DNA of 64,000 bases from Magnetospirillum sp. 64-120. Lineage in GTDB: Bacteria > Pseudomonadota > Alphaproteobacteria > Rhodospirillales > Magnetospirillaceae. Below the pieces are notes generated by a model that searched no databases, was not told the DNA's origin, and saw nothing but the letters and a program-made list of their open reading frames with translations. Shown one piece after another: positions 46,437-56,393 of the stretch (position 1 is its first letter; each line of letters begins with the position of its first letter). The DNA is taken from assembly GCA_001898825.1 (NCBI GenBank), contig MKVK01000046.1:1-64000 (forward strand), read 5' to 3'. Both the position numbers and the translations under genes were made by a program.

Positions 46437-47840
46437 TCAGGCGACCCTGACATAGCCCATCATGCCGGTTTCCTGGTGTTCGATGATGTGGCAATGCAGC
46501 ATCCAATCTCCCGGTTCGCCGGCGACGAAGGCGATCTTGACCCGTTCGTCGGGGGCCACCAGGACGGTGTCGGCCCAATGGTTGCGGGTCGGCCCGCGGC
46601 TGGAGGCGATCACCTGGAAGGTGTGGCCGTGCAGGTGGATGGGATGCGGGTGCTGGGTGTGGTTGGCGATTTCCGCCACATAGGTGCGGCCCGGCTTCAG
46701 TTCGGCCAGCGGCGGCGGCCGCTTGTCCATGTCCATGGCTGGCCAAGCCTTGTTGTTGATGGCCCAGAACAGCTTGCCGGCCCGGCACAGCGCGTCGTCG
46801 CCGAAACGGTTTTCCTTGAGCCAGGCATCCAGCGTCGGGTCCGAGACGCCGGCCTGCAGGGACAAGGAGAAGGTCTCGGCCGATTTCAGGTCGGGAAGCG
46901 GCAGTTCGGCAGTGGGCAAGGCCAGGGGGCGGCGGTCGGCGGTCTTGGCGGCGCCTTGGGCCACCAGACGGGCCAGTAGGAAAGGTTCCTGGCCCCAGAC
47001 GTCTTGGATTTCCACCCGTGCGCCGGGCTTGGACGGCATCACCAGGGCCAGGTCGACGCGCATGGCCGGCCCCAGGCGCCAGTCCTCGATGGCGAAGGGC
47101 GGACAGGCGTTGCCGTCGGTGGCGACGATGTTGACCTCGGCCCCCGTCGCCCCCAAGGTCATGATGCGGCTGACGTCCACGTTCAGCAGCCGCAGCCGTA
47201 CCCGGGCGCCGGGTGGGGCGGCGATCACCGGGGCGGCGGCGCCGTTGATGCTGCGTCTGGTGCCGAAGGTGCCGGCCCGCGCCGCGCCGCGATCGGTCAT
47301 GAAGCTGAGATAGGTCCCGTCGCCGGCGACGCGCCAGTCCTTGACCACCAGCGTCCGGTCCAGGTCGAACAGGCCTTCTTCCCGCGGGTCCTCGACGATG
47401 ATGGCGCCGGCCAGGCCGCGTCCCAACGCCTCCACCGTGTTGCAATGGGGGTGGAAAAAGAAGGTGCCGGGATCGGGGGCGGCGAAGGTGTAAAGGAATT
47501 CCTCGCCCGTCTTCACCGGGGCTTGGGTGACATAGGGCACCCCGTCCATGGAATTGGGGATGCGCAGGCCGTGCCAGTGGATGGCGGTGTGGTCCTTCAG
47601 ATGGTTGCGCAGCAGGAAGTTCACGGTCTCGCCGCGTTTGACGCGGATTTCGGCCGGCCAGGAATTGCCATAGGTCCAAAGTGTGGTGGGATTTTGGCAG
47701 CCGGGCAGAGTCAGGCTGGTTTCACCGGCATCCAGGACGAAGGTGTCGGTGGTCCCGGCCAGGACCGGTTTCGACTGCAACAGGTTGGGCGCCATGGCGG
47801 CGCCGGCCAGACCGGCCAAAAATTCCCGACGTGAAAACAT
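46437..47840 (-). CDS. Multicopper oxidase (Tat-exported)
   Basis: 467 residues. The N-terminus [20 protein letters not shown] carries a twin-arginine signal (SRREFL). Copper-binding motifs are complete: [42 protein letters not shown] and [15 protein letters not shown] (type 1 Cys-His-Met). Three cupredoxin domains, CueO/laccase class, periplasmic. It may oxidise Cu(I) or organic substrates. There is no Met-rich CueO insert, so copper tolerance is not certain. It follows the nuclease gene on the same strand with a 69-bp gap. Confidence 0.92.
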   Translation of the reverse strand: MFSRREFLAGLAGAAMAPNLLQSKPVLAGTTDTFVLDAGETSLTLPGCQNPTTLWTYGNSWPAEIRVKRGETVNFLLRNHLKDHTAIHWHGLRIPNSMDGVPYVTQAPVKTGEEFLYTFAAPDPGTFFFHPHCNTVEALGRGLAGAIIVEDPREEGLFDLDRTLVVKDWRVAGDGTYLSFMTDRGAARAGTFGTRRSINGAAAPVIAAPPGARVRLRLLNVDVSRIMTLGATGAEVNIVATDGNACPPFAIEDWRLGPAMRVDLALVMPSKPGARVEIQDVWGQEPFLLARLVAQGAAKTADRRPLALPTAELPLPDLKSAETFSLSLQAGVSDPTLDAWLKENRFGDDALCRAGKLFWAINNKAWPAMDMDKRPPPLAELKPGRTYVAEIANHTQHPHPIHLHGHTFQVIASSRGPTRNHWADTVLVAPDERVKIAFVAGEPGDWMLHCHIIEHQETGMMGYVRVA

Positions 47841-47909
47841 GCGACCCTCCGCTCGGCAAGATGCGAATGGTACGCAAATGCATCTGATACATCAAGGTGA
47901 AGCGAGGGA

Positions 47910-48353
47910 TTAATTCCCGCACCAGCCGTCTTTGTGGCCGCCGTCATAGGGGCGCGCCAGCCGGGCGGCGATCAGGGCGCGGCCCAAATCCTCGCCTTGG
48001 GCAGAGAGGATGCGGGCGACCACCCGCTTGCCGTACTTGTCGGCGATGACGTCATGAAGGAAAACCAGGCTGTCGGGGGCGGCGCGGGCGGCGGTGAAGG
48101 CTTCGGCCTGCAGGGCCGCCTGACGCTCGGCTTCGCATTTGCCGCGCTTTTCCGGGGTGTCGATGCCGGACAGCCGCACGCTGGTTTCCACGTCCTGGCC
48201 CAGCCAGATGCGGGCACGCACCGTCACGGTGTCGCCATCCACCACGCGGATGACCCGCGCCGGGATGGGGCCGGGCAGCTTTTCTTCCTCGGCCCAGGCC
48301 GAAGGTGCAATCATCATGCTTGCGCAGATTGCCATGATATGGCGTGCAAACAT
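47910..48353 (-). CDS. Secreted thermonuclease-family (SNase-like) protein
   Basis: 147 residues with a signal peptide ending SAWAEE. The OB-fold nuclease motifs are RVIRVVDGDTVTVRARIWLG, TSVRLSGIDTPEKRGKCE and DKYGKRVVARIL, giving the catalytic Arg/Asp/Glu set of Staphylococcus nuclease. Two Cys (GKCE and DGWCGN) could form a disulfide. It acts in the periplasm or outside on DNA or RNA. Such short versions are common in alphaproteobacteria. Confidence 0.88.
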   Translation of the reverse strand: MFARHIMAICASMMIAPSAWAEEEKLPGPIPARVIRVVDGDTVTVRARIWLGQDVETSVRLSGIDTPEKRGKCEAERQAALQAEAFTAARAAPDSLVFLHDVIADKYGKRVVARILSAQGEDLGRALIAARLARPYDGGHKDGWCGN

Positions 48354-48459
48354 GTAAATAAAACCCCGTAAAGTTGTGCGCGTGCGCAGAAAAAAGGGAA
48401 TTCACTGCGGATCGAGACAATCTCTACGGAAAAATTACGAACAATACAAGAACATTCTG

Positions 48460-48660
48460 TCAGAACACGGCTGCGCCTTTGCGGTGCAGGATGTGCCCGT
48501 CCAGGATCACGGTTTCTTCCGGGGTGTCGCCGACGATGGTGCACACCTTGACGTCCGGCAGCGACTGGGCCAGCAGGCAGGCGAAGTCGAAGCGTTCTTG
48601 CGGGGTAAGCTTTTGCAGGGGGGGATAGAGTTCGTCGTTGTTCAGTCGGATCGTTCCCAT
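48460..48660 (-). CDS. Small protein (66 aa), paralogue of the next small gene
   Basis: MGTIRLNNDELYPPLQKLTP starts the product at ATG 48660 after GGGCGGAAACC. The segment FACLLAQSLPDVKVCTIVGD then ETVILDGHIL aligns with FAAFIARTIPDAEVHARLGG and DEVVFKGHDL of the small gene at 48816-49022. The pair therefore descends from one ancestor. No known domain. Soluble and acidic. Confidence 0.7.
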   Translation of the reverse strand: MGTIRLNNDELYPPLQKLTPQERFDFACLLAQSLPDVKVCTIVGDTPEETVILDGHILHRKGAAVF

Positions 48661-48689
48661 GGTTTCCGCCCATCTCTTTGTTGGCGCGA

Positions 48690-48741
48690 GTGCACCGATT
48701 CGTTCAGAAGGCACACCGAACATCTGAATGAATCGGTGCAC
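48690..48741. repeat. 18-bp inverted repeat between the small paralogues
   Basis: Arms GTGCACCGATTCGTTCAG (48690-48707) and CTGAATGAATCGGTGCAC (48724-48741) pair with one mismatch around a 16-base loop. Confidence 0.65.
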
Positions 48742-48768
48742 GATTCTTTGATTTTGTGGGCCGATTCA

Positions 48769-48806
48769 CCACAGAGACGGTTCACCTCAATGAACCTTTT
48801 CTGTGG
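48769..48806. repeat. Second hairpin between the small paralogues
   Basis: CCACAGA...GGTTCA pairs with TGAACC...TCTGTGG around CCTCAA. It lies immediately downstream of the second small gene and may act as a transcript end or processing site. T-runs are short. Confidence 0.45.
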
Positions 48807-48815
48807 ATCGGACCA

Positions 48816-49022
48816 CTAGAACAGCTCGACGTCGTCCTCGGCCAGGTCGTGTCCCTTGAACACCACCTCGTCGCCCTGTTGTCCCCCCAGCCGGGCGTGG
48901 ACCTCGGCGTCGGGAATGGTGCGGGCGATGAAGGCGGCGAATTCGTACAGGTACTGGGGGCCGTCCACGGTCAGCGGGTGATATTTTTCATCGCGGCTGG
49001 TTTCCAGATTGACCATGAACAT
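48816..49022 (-). CDS. Small protein (68 aa), paralogue of the preceding small gene
   Basis: ATG 49022 lies 5 bp after AGGAGG. The product MFMVNLETSRDEKYHPLTVD continues with the shared IARTIPDAEV and FKGHDL segments and ends in acidic DDVELF. The family is unknown. Two diverged copies with strong ribosome binding sites suggest real, expressed proteins. Confidence 0.7.
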   Translation of the reverse strand: MFMVNLETSRDEKYHPLTVDGPQYLYEFAAFIARTIPDAEVHARLGGQQGDEVVFKGHDLAEDDVELF

Positions 49023-49140
49023 GACGGCCTCCTGTGCGTGAACTATAGCATAGCGCCGCGCAATGCGCAGAGGGCATGCGAATAACGCCGGCATCGGCAT
49101 GCCGGCAACTCATGGGCAATTAGTTAAAATTATTGATAAA

Positions 49141-49746
49141 TCAGCGCCCGGTCATGGCGGCGAACTGACGGGTGAAGTCGGCTCGCACCGCCTGTTCGAT
49201 TTCAGGCCACAGATTGGGGGCGATGGTGCCGGCGCTTTGGCCGCCCATGCCGGTCAGTCCCTGGGCGCAGATCCAGTCGGGGCTGATGGTGTGGGCGAAC
49301 AGGTCGGGCCGGGCCAGGGCGCGGGTCCCGGCCTGGCCGAACAGGTGGGGGTTCTGGTGGCCGTAGCGGGCGACCACCGCCGCTTGGCGGGCCAGGCCGG
49401 AAATGGCGCGCCGGGCCGACGAATCGCGGCAGCGCCCGGCGTCGTATTGGCCGCGCATCAGGGCGACGGCATACCATTCCAGCGCCTGTTCGCCCTGGCC
49501 GACGGCCAGCATCCGGCGCGACAATTCGAACAGATAGCCCGACGACAGCATGGCCTGGTGTTTTTCCCCCCAGGCGACCATCTCGGCGTCGCGGGCAGCG
49601 GGCAGGGTGGCGACGCGGCCGAACAGGTCGGCCTGGGCCAGCCAGTCGGCGGGCGGCGGCTCCGGCAGGGTGAAATCGGCGGCCAGAGCGGCGGTGGACC
49701 AGGACAAGGCAGCGGCCAAAGCCGCCGCGGCGAAAACGCGCAGCAT
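49141..49746 (-). CDS. Secreted hypothetical protein
   Basis: 201 residues with a clear Sec signal peptide (MLRVFAAAALAAALSWSTAA LA). The mature part is helical with two Cys (AGRCRDSS and DWICAQG), likely one disulfide. No family is recognised. It resembles small periplasmic proteins that are common in Rhodospirillaceae. It is monocistronic. Confidence 0.7.
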   Translation of the reverse strand: MLRVFAAAALAAALSWSTAALAADFTLPEPPPADWLAQADLFGRVATLPAARDAEMVAWGEKHQAMLSSGYLFELSRRMLAVGQGEQALEWYAVALMRGQYDAGRCRDSSARRAISGLARQAAVVARYGHQNPHLFGQAGTRALARPDLFAHTISPDWICAQGLTGMGGQSAGTIAPNLWPEIEQAVRADFTRQFAAMTGR

Positions 49747-49787
49747 AAGTTCCCTTTCACCTGTCCCGCAGACAGCTTATCGCCGCC

Positions 49788-50207
49788 TTAGCTTCCCATC
49801 AAGTGCAGCACGATCTGGCGGCGATGGGGGCTGGTGCGGTGTTCGAACACGTAAAGCCCCTGCCAGGTCCCCAAGGTCATGCGGCCGTCGGCCACCGGCA
49901 CCGACAGCTGGGTGGCGGTCAGCGCCGCCCGGATATGGGCGGGCATGTCGTCGGGGCCTTCCTGGCTATGGCGGTAAAGCCGGGAATCGTCGGCCACCAG
50001 CCGGGTGAAGAAGGCGTCCAGGTCGGCCAGGACGTCGGCGTCGGCGTTTTCCTGGATGGTCAGGCTGGCCGAGGTGTGGCGGATGAACACGGTCAGCAGA
50101 CCCTGCCGGATCGCCGTCTCGGTGACGAAGCGGGCCACCTGATGGGTGACGTCCACCAGGCCGCGCCCAGGGGTGGGCACGACCAGGGTGGCCTGATGCT
50201 GCCTCAC
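49788..50207 (-). CDS. YjbQ-family (UPF0047) protein
   Basis: 139 residues from GTG 50207, whose GTGA overlaps the stop of the hydrolase gene; AAAGG is the ribosome binding site. Typical motifs are VDVTHQVARFV, GLLTVFIRHTSASLTIQENAD, the HSQEGPDDMPAHI metal/active-site loop and LGTWQGLYVFEHR. Family members show weak thiamine-phosphate synthase activity; the physiological role is unsettled. Translational coupling to an exported hydrolase is probably just operon packing. Confidence 0.92.
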   Translation of the reverse strand: MRQHQATLVVPTPGRGLVDVTHQVARFVTETAIRQGLLTVFIRHTSASLTIQENADADVLADLDAFFTRLVADDSRLYRHSQEGPDDMPAHIRAALTATQLSVPVADGRMTLGTWQGLYVFEHRTSPHRRQIVLHLMGS

Positions 50208-51223
50208 CTTTGTTCTTCCAGGAAGCCGTGCACGGCTTGGAACAACTGGCGGCGGTTCTTTTCCAGCAGCAGCAGGTGCGTGCCTTCGCCGATCAGCACA
50301 TAGCGGCGGGCCGAGGTGCCGGTCAGGCGGGCGAACACCGACAGCCCCATGGATGGCGGGTTGTCGGAATCCCATTCGCCTTGGACCACCATGGTGGGGG
50401 CGGAAATGCGTTCCGGCTGCCAGGCGGCGGTCCCCGCCCCCCAGGTCTTTAAGGCGTCGGCCACCGGGCCGTTCGGGACCTTCAGCACCTGTTCGCCGCT
50501 GGCGGTACCGGACAGTGCCGCCAGCCAGGCCTTCTTGGCCTCGTCGGTGACCAGTTCCTTGCGTTCCTTGTCGGGCAGGTTGTGGCCCCAGCGTTCGGCC
50601 ACCAGGAACAGCGGCACCGATCGCCAGGCGCCCAAGGATTTCAGGGCTTCCGGGTCCGCCGGTTCGTCGCTGATCCACGGCGGCGAATACAGCACCAGCT
50701 TGTGGATCTTGTTGGACGCGTTGGCCGCATAGCTGCCGGCCAGGGTGGCGCCCCACGACCAGCCGACGATGGTCAGCTGTTCGATATTGCGCCGTGACAG
50801 GATGTATTCCACCGCCTTGGACACGTCGCGCATGGCCGATTCGTTGGTGACCAGCGGCGGCTTGCCTTCGGGCGGCTGGCCCATTTCCGGCGGTTTGGTG
50901 GATGCGCCATAGCCGCGGATGTCGAGCGCGTAGACGTCATAGCCGCGCCGCGCCAGATGATCCAGCCAGCTTTGCCCGGAAATCGGCAAGTCGAAGGTGG
51001 CGATGCCGGGGAAGGTGGCGCCGTGCAGGAACAGCACGGTGGTCTGCGGCTTGGGGCTGTAATATTCCTCGGGGTGCTTGTTGCGCAGGTGCAGGCGCAA
51101 GCCGTCGTCGCGGGCGTCGAATTCCAGGTTTTCAGTGACGATGGCCGATGGCGACAGGACCTTTTCCGCCCATGCCGGCATCGCCGACAACAGCACGACC
51201 AGAACCGCCAACAAACGCGTCAT
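50204..51223 (-). CDS. Exported alpha/beta hydrolase
   Basis: 339 residues with a Sec signal peptide (MTRLLAVLVVLLSAMPAWAE). The alpha/beta-hydrolase fold shows FLHGATFPGI (oxyanion region), YALDIRGYGAS, the nucleophile elbow IVGWSWGATLAG (G-x-S-x-G), an acid in VVQGEWDSDNP and the final His in GEGTHLLLLE. The substrate is unknown. It is periplasmic or secreted. Confidence 0.85.
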   Translation of the reverse strand: MTRLLAVLVVLLSAMPAWAEKVLSPSAIVTENLEFDARDDGLRLHLRNKHPEEYYSPKPQTTVLFLHGATFPGIATFDLPISGQSWLDHLARRGYDVYALDIRGYGASTKPPEMGQPPEGKPPLVTNESAMRDVSKAVEYILSRRNIEQLTIVGWSWGATLAGSYAANASNKIHKLVLYSPPWISDEPADPEALKSLGAWRSVPLFLVAERWGHNLPDKERKELVTDEAKKAWLAALSGTASGEQVLKVPNGPVADALKTWGAGTAAWQPERISAPTMVVQGEWDSDNPPSMGLSVFARLTGTSARRYVLIGEGTHLLLLEKNRRQLFQAVHGFLEEQR

Positions 51224-51277
51224 GAAGACCCCCTTTTCCGCAACGGACCGCCATGATGGGCGGAGGCGGCGGGCGAG

Positions 51278-51970
51278 TCAAACCTGGGGGGAGTATGGGG
51301 TCGGATCGGCTATGCCGGCATCGGCGAACCCCTTGCGGCGCAACTGGCAGGAATCGCAGCGGCCGCAAGCGCGGCCCTGGTCGTCCGGGTCGTAGCAGCT
51401 CGACGTCAGGGAGTAATCCACCCCGAGGCGGGTGCCTTCGGCGATGATCTGGCCCTTGCCCAGGCTCATCAGGGGGGCGTGGATGGTCAGCTTGTGCCCT
51501 TCGACCCCGGCCTTGGTGGCCAGGTTGGCCATGGCTTCGAAGGCCTTGACGTATTCAGGCCGGCAATCGGGATAGCCGGAATAGTCCACCGCGTTGACGC
51601 CGACGAAGATGTCGGCGGCGCCGATGACCTCGGCGAAGGCGAGCGCGAAGGACAGCATGATGGTGTTGCGCGCCGGCACGTAGGTGACGGGGATTTCGGC
51701 ATCCATCTGGGCTTCGTCGCGGTCCTTGGGAACGGCGATGTCGGACGTCAGTGCCGAACCGCCGAAGCCGCGCAGGTCGATGTCGACGATGCGATGGTCG
51801 ACGACGCCGGCCGCCTTGGCGACGCGGGCGGCGCAGTCCAGCTCCACGTGGTGGCGCTGGCCGTAACGGAAGGAAAGCGCCGCGCAGTCGTACCCCTGTT
51901 CCTGGGCCATGGCCAGGACGGTGGCGGAATCCAGCCCGCCGGACAGCAGGATGACGGCTTTCGGCTTCAT
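51278..51970 (-). CDS. queC: 7-cyano-7-deazaguanine synthase QueC
   Basis: 230 residues. The ATP-pyrophosphatase PP-loop is [14 protein letters not shown] near the N-terminus, followed by [12 protein letters not shown] and [17 protein letters not shown]. The C-terminal zinc site is [17 protein letters not shown]. It makes preQ0 from 7-carboxy-7-deazaguanine for queuosine synthesis. It is 6 bp downstream of the panD-like gene on the same strand. The other que genes are not in this window. Confidence 0.95.
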   Translation of the reverse strand: MKPKAVILLSGGLDSATVLAMAQEQGYDCAALSFRYGQRHHVELDCAARVAKAAGVVDHRIVDIDLRGFGGSALTSDIAVPKDRDEAQMDAEIPVTYVPARNTIMLSFALAFAEVIGAADIFVGVNAVDYSGYPDCRPEYVKAFEAMANLATKAGVEGHKLTIHAPLMSLGKGQIIAEGTRLGVDYSLTSSCYDPDDQGRACGRCDSCQLRRKGFADAGIADPTPYSPQV

Positions 51971-51976
51971 GGTTTC

Positions 51977-52519
51977 TTACAGCGAGAAATGCGAGGCGAC
52001 GAAGGCGTCCACCTCGGCGTCGCTCCAGCCCTTGGCCGAAAGGTCGGCGCGCACGGCGGCGACGTCGACGTTGGGCCAGGTGTGGCAGCTGTCCACCGTG
52101 TGCTTGTCGGCGTCCATGATGCGGAAATCATAGGGCCGCTTGTCGCTTTGGAAGACGTCGTAATAAAGCACCTGGTCCACCTGGTTGTCGGGCAGGAAGG
52201 TCAGGATGCGCGGCTTCAAGGTGTAAAGCTCTTCCGGGCCCTTGATGTAGTCGGCCGAGGCGATGATCACTTCGTCACCCACCTGGCAGGTGCGCGCGGC
52301 GGCGCCATTCAGGATGCAGCAGCGCGATCCCGGTTCGCCGAAGATCACATAGGTGGAAATGCGCGCCCCGGAATTCTTGTTCCAGATCTCGACGAATTCC
52401 ATGGGATAGATGCCGGCCAGGGCGCATTGCTCGGGGTCGAGCGTGATCGATCCGTGATAGTTCAGATCGGCGCTGGTGACGCGAATGCCATGGAACTTGC
52501 CGCGGATGACCTTCATCAT
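51977..52519 (-). CDS. panD: Aspartate 1-decarboxylase (PanD), C-terminally extended
   Basis: 180 residues from ATG 52519 (ATG 52516 is next); no purine-rich ribosome binding site is visible. It matches PanD in the first 110 residues: [20 protein letters not shown] then S24 (self-cleavage site G-S that yields the pyruvoyl group), [14 protein letters not shown] (Arg-Ser-Thr-Tyr), and [18 protein letters not shown]. It makes beta-alanine for pantothenate and CoA. E. coli PanD has 126 residues; here about 60 extra follow ([20 protein letters not shown], then a helical end). It is upstream of queC. Confidence 0.85.
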   Translation of the reverse strand: MMKVIRGKFHGIRVTSADLNYHGSITLDPEQCALAGIYPMEFVEIWNKNSGARISTYVIFGEPGSRCCILNGAAARTCQVGDEVIIASADYIKGPEELYTLKPRILTFLPDNQVDQVLYYDVFQSDKRPYDFRIMDADKHTVDSCHTWPNVDVAAVRADLSAKGWSDAEVDAFVASHFSL

Positions 52520-52608
52520 GGGGGGTACCGGTGGTTGGTTTGACGTGGGGCGGACATAGACCAGAAGAGCCGGTCGTGGCAATGGATTCTTAAGTCAAGG
52601 GGGCCGCT

Positions 52609-52998
52609 TTGATCGAATCGTTGGATCATCTGGTGCTGACGGTGGTGGATATCGAGAGGACGGTGTCGTTTTATTGCGGCGTTCTGGGCATGGAACGGGT
52701 CGCCTTCGCCGGCGGCCGCACCGCGCTTTGCTTTGGCCGGCAAAAGATCAACCTGCACCAAAGGGGCCACGAATTCGAGCCCAAGGCCCTGACGCCCATG
52801 CCGGGCTCGGCCGATTTGTGCTTCGTCACCCTGTGGACGCCCGATCAGGTGGTGGCTCGTCTGGCCGATGCCGGCGTCGCCATCGAGGAAGGCCCGGTGG
52901 CCCGCACCGGCGCCATGGGACCCATCATCTCGGTCTATGTGCGCGACCCCGACGGCAATCTGGTGGAAATCAGCCGCTACCGGACAGAAAGCGATTGA
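52609..52998 (+). CDS. VOC-superfamily (glyoxalase-like) protein
   Basis: 129 residues from TTG 52609, which follows AAGGGGG by 6 bp. LDHLVLTVVDIERTVSFYCG starts the first beta-alpha-beta-beta-beta unit. The second ends in VRDPDGNLVEISRY, with the metal-ligand Glu of this fold (H-x(n)-H-x(n)-E). It is close to the small dioxygenase/glyoxalase-like proteins YwbC/GloA2. The substrate is unknown. Confidence 0.85.
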   Translation: MIESLDHLVLTVVDIERTVSFYCGVLGMERVAFAGGRTALCFGRQKINLHQRGHEFEPKALTPMPGSADLCFVTLWTPDQVVARLADAGVAIEEGPVARTGAMGPIISVYVRDPDGNLVEISRYRTESD

Positions 52999-53053
52999 TT
53001 TCAAGACTCGGGCGAATCAGTATTTGGTGGTTCTTCTGTCCCCTGTCACCGAG

Positions 53054-53752
53054 ATGTCGCCCATGGATGCGCAAAAGCTGGCCAAGGTGCTGGCCATGGC
53101 CGCTTCGGACAACGAAACCGAGGCGTTGCACGCCTTGCGGACCGCCCGCCGCCTGCTGGACGGCCAAGGGCTGGATTTCGTCGCCCTGGCGGGCCGGCTG
53201 ACCGATTCCGGCGGCGAGGCGCTGAAGGACGCCGTCTTCGACCTGCGCAACGAAGTCCGCCATCTGCGGGCCGAAAACGAAAAGCTGCGTCAGGGGCGTC
53301 CGTCCGGACCGGCGCCGACGGCCAGTCTGGCCGAATCCGCCCGCGACGCCGCCGAACTGATCCGCCTGCGCGCCGAGTTGGACCAGGCCCGGGCCGAGGT
53401 CCAGCGGGTGCACGACCATCAGGAAGGGCTGCAGGAACAGTTCCGTCAGGCCTTGGCCGAAGCCGGCCAACTGGGCCTGCGCCTGTCGGAAGCGGAAAGC
53501 CGCCGCATGCGTCTGGAAGCGGAAAACCGCCGTCTGACCCATGCCAACCACGCCCTGAAGGTGGATCTGGCCGCCGCCCAAGCACAGACCCCGGTGCCGG
53601 CGCCGGTGCTTTCGGGGTCCCCCATTCCCACGTCGCATGGCCCTGTTCCCCATGTGCGGCCACGCGGTCCCGAGATTGTCCCCTCGGAACAGAAACGGGG
53701 AAAAAATGTGGGAATATCCACCAAAGGTGTTGGTCAATACGTCCTATTTTAG
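53054..53752 (+). CDS. DUF2786-like N-terminal segment plus coiled-coil protein
   Basis: 232 residues. The first 55 residues (MDAQKLAKVLAMAASDNETE, ALHALRTARRLLDGQGLDF) look like a DUF2786-type helical hairpin. Residues about 60-175 form a heptad-rich coiled coil (LRAENEKLRQ, LRAELDQARAEVQRVHDHQE, RLEAENRRLTHANHAL). The tail is Pro-rich and ends KGVGQYVLF. The function is unknown. It is not obviously coupled to its neighbours. Confidence 0.7.
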   Translation: MSPMDAQKLAKVLAMAASDNETEALHALRTARRLLDGQGLDFVALAGRLTDSGGEALKDAVFDLRNEVRHLRAENEKLRQGRPSGPAPTASLAESARDAAELIRLRAELDQARAEVQRVHDHQEGLQEQFRQALAEAGQLGLRLSEAESRRMRLEAENRRLTHANHALKVDLAAAQAQTPVPAPVLSGSPIPTSHGPVPHVRPRGPEIVPSEQKRGKNVGISTKGVGQYVLF

Positions 53753-53854
53753 GTCGAATTAAGTCTAAAGCGCATACTGAATCCCTATTCACATCTGCTA
53801 TTTTCCTGTAGGGGAAACCCTCCCGGTTCGGGGAGATTTCGCAGGAGGATCTGA

Positions 53855-56350
53855 ATGTCGGTGTTGCGCTGGAGTGACGAACTCAGCGTTGGTGTGTCGT
53901 TTCTGGATGCCGACCACCGCGCCCTTGTTGACCTGATCAACGAGATGGGGCAGGCCGTCGACGAACGGCGGGGCGGCTCCATCGTGACGTCGGTCCTGGG
54001 ACGTCTGGGCACGCACATCACCGAACATTTCGCCCGCGAAGAAGACTTGCTCAATCGCTGCGGCTACCCCGAAGCCGAGGAACATGCGGCGCAGCACGGC
54101 GTCACCATCGGCCGCCTGCGCGAATTGAACGCCCTGGCCGCCGAGGACGACGAAGCCGCCGCCCATGCGGTGCTGGAGTTCCTGAAGGCGTGGTTCGTCA
54201 ACCACGTGGTCGGAAACGACCTGAAGTTGCGCGATTTCTTCCGCGAAAAGGGTATGGCCGACCTGGAACGCGGAACGCCGCCCTCGCTGTTGGCGCGGCT
54301 GGCGGCGCGGACCGACTTCTTGTCGCTGAAGACCCGGGTGATCTTGTTGACCGCCGTGCCGCTGGCGGTCATCGTCGCCCTGGTGGCCGGCGACCTGTTC
54401 GGCGCCTTCGGCCGCATCGAACGTCAACGGGCGATCGTCAGGCTGGCCGAATTCAGCACGGTCAGCAGCGCGCTCATCCATGAAATGCAAAAGGAACGCG
54501 GTTCCTCGGCCCTGTTCCTGGGCAGCAAGGGCACGCAGTTCGGAAAAGAGCTGGCGGCCCAGCGCCAAGAGACCGACGGCCGTCTGGCCGCCTTCCGTCA
54601 GGCGGCCTCGGCCATCCAACTGACCCTGCCGGCGGAAGACGCCGAACGGGTCGGCAAGGCGGTCGCCGAACTGGAACAGTTGCCGGCGACCCGCAAGGCG
54701 GTGGACGACCAGTCTTTGCCGGTGCCCAAGGTCATCGGCTATTACACCCAGGCCATCGCCAACCAGATCGGCGTGGTGGAAGGCATGGGGCGGCTGGCCG
54801 ACGACGTGGCGGTCACCCGGGTGATGACCGCCTACAACGCGGTGATCAACGCCAAGGAACGCGCCGGCCAGGAACGGGCCACCGGTTCCGCCGGCTTCGC
54901 CGCCGGCAAGTTCTCGCCGCAATTGCACCGTCGTCTGGTCGAGCTGATGGCCGAACAGAACGCCTTTTTCCACACCTTCCGCAAGATCGCCGGCCCGGCG
55001 TCGCTGAAGGCGCTGGAAGCCGCCCGCGCCGACGAAGCGGAAAAGATCGTCAGCGACTGGCGGGCGGTGGCCATGGATTCGCCATTCACCGATACCTTGA
55101 ACGACATCAAGGCCCCCGCCTGGTTCAAGATCACCACCAAGCGCATCGACCTGATGAAGACGGTCGAGGACGAGGTGGCCAACGAATTGCAGTCCCTGGC
55201 CAAGTCCGAGTTGGACCATTTGGTTTCGTCCACCTGGACCCAGGCCGCACTATTGCTGACCATGGTGGTGGTGTCGGGTCTGATGGCCTTGGTCATCGTC
55301 GCCGGTCTGGTGCCGCCTTTGCTGGCGGCGCGCAACGCCACCAAGCGCATGGCCGAAGGCGACCGCACCGTCGAAATTCCCGGCCAGCAATCGCGCGACG
55401 AGTTGGGCGAACTGGCCCGCGCCATTCAATTCTTCAAGGAACGCCTGATCGCCGCCGAATTGCTGAGCGCTTCGACCAACGTGGACAGTCAGACCCGCAT
55501 CGAAAGCATGCTGCGCAAGGAAAAGGCGGTGACCGAATTCGACGAGCGCATGGCGCGTTTCGTCGAGGAAGTGGGCGAAAACGCCCAGGCGCTGATGGTG
55601 TCGGCGGGCACCATGACCGAAGTGGCCGCTGAAACCGCGTCGCGCAGCGACGACGTCTCGCACGCGGCCAACGATACGTCGCAGCGCGTCCAGTCCACCG
55701 CCGCCGCCACCGAGGAACTGGCCGCGTCCATCCGCGAGATCGCCCGCCAGGTGCAGACCCAAGCCACCGCCACCCGCGAAGCGGTGGAGCAGGCGCAGAA
55801 CACCAACGAGCAGGTGGACGGCCTGCGCCTGTCGGCCGAGCGCATCGGCGAGGTGGTCAAGCTGATCCAGGAAATCGCCAGCCAGACCAATCTTCTGGCG
55901 CTGAACGCCACCATCGAGGCGGCGCGCGCCGGCGACGCCGGCAAGGGCTTCGCGGTGGTCGCCAACGAGGTGAAGTCGCTGGCCACCCAAACCGGCAAGG
56001 CCACCCAGGAAATCATCGACCAGGTCGGCGCCATCCAGAACGCCACCCGCTCGTCGGTGGTGGCCATCCGCTCGATCACCGATTCCATCGCCGGCATCAA
56101 CGAGATTTCGTCGGCGGTCGCCGCCGCGGTCGAGCAACAGGAAGCCGCCACCGCCGAAATCAGCCGCAACGTCGCCGAAACCTCGGCGTCCACCGATCAG
56201 GTCAGCGCCAATATCGGTGAAGTCCTGCACGCCACCCAACGGGCCGAACAGGCGGCGCGGGTGGTGTCGGGCGCCGCCGAGACCCTGGGCGGGCAGACGG
56301 AGTTGCTGCGCACCGAGGTCCGCAAGTTCCTGGCCGAAGTGCGGTCTTAA
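53855..56350 (+). CDS. Chemoreceptor with N-terminal bacteriohemerythrin and NIT sensor domain
   Basis: 831 residues after a perfect AGGAGG. Residues 1-130 are a bacteriohemerythrin with all seven di-iron ligands (H21, H58, E62, H77, H81, H117, D122), which bind O2. A membrane segment is at about 160-183. A periplasmic nitrate/nitrite-sensing NIT-type domain follows ([20 protein letters not shown] ... [20 protein letters not shown]). The second segment is at about 462-490, then HAMP ([19 protein letters not shown]) and the MCP signalling domain with tip [20 protein letters not shown]. It probably steers aerotaxis or denitrification-related taxis. Confidence 0.92.
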   Translation: MSVLRWSDELSVGVSFLDADHRALVDLINEMGQAVDERRGGSIVTSVLGRLGTHITEHFAREEDLLNRCGYPEAEEHAAQHGVTIGRLRELNALAAEDDEAAAHAVLEFLKAWFVNHVVGNDLKLRDFFREKGMADLERGTPPSLLARLAARTDFLSLKTRVILLTAVPLAVIVALVAGDLFGAFGRIERQRAIVRLAEFSTVSSALIHEMQKERGSSALFLGSKGTQFGKELAAQRQETDGRLAAFRQAASAIQLTLPAEDAERVGKAVAELEQLPATRKAVDDQSLPVPKVIGYYTQAIANQIGVVEGMGRLADDVAVTRVMTAYNAVINAKERAGQERATGSAGFAAGKFSPQLHRRLVELMAEQNAFFHTFRKIAGPASLKALEAARADEAEKIVSDWRAVAMDSPFTDTLNDIKAPAWFKITTKRIDLMKTVEDEVANELQSLAKSELDHLVSSTWTQAALLLTMVVVSGLMALVIVAGLVPPLLAARNATKRMAEGDRTVEIPGQQSRDELGELARAIQFFKERLIAAELLSASTNVDSQTRIESMLRKEKAVTEFDERMARFVEEVGENAQALMVSAGTMTEVAAETASRSDDVSHAANDTSQRVQSTAAATEELAASIREIARQVQTQATATREAVEQAQNTNEQVDGLRLSAERIGEVVKLIQEIASQTNLLALNATIEAARAGDAGKGFAVVANEVKSLATQTGKATQEIIDQVGAIQNATRSSVVAIRSITDSIAGINEISSAVAAAVEQQEAATAEISRNVAETSASTDQVSANIGEVLHATQRAEQAARVVSGAAETLGGQTELLRTEVRKFLAEVRS

Positions 56351-56393
56351 CAGACTCTGGACTTCAAGGGCGGCGCCCCCATATAACCCAGTC

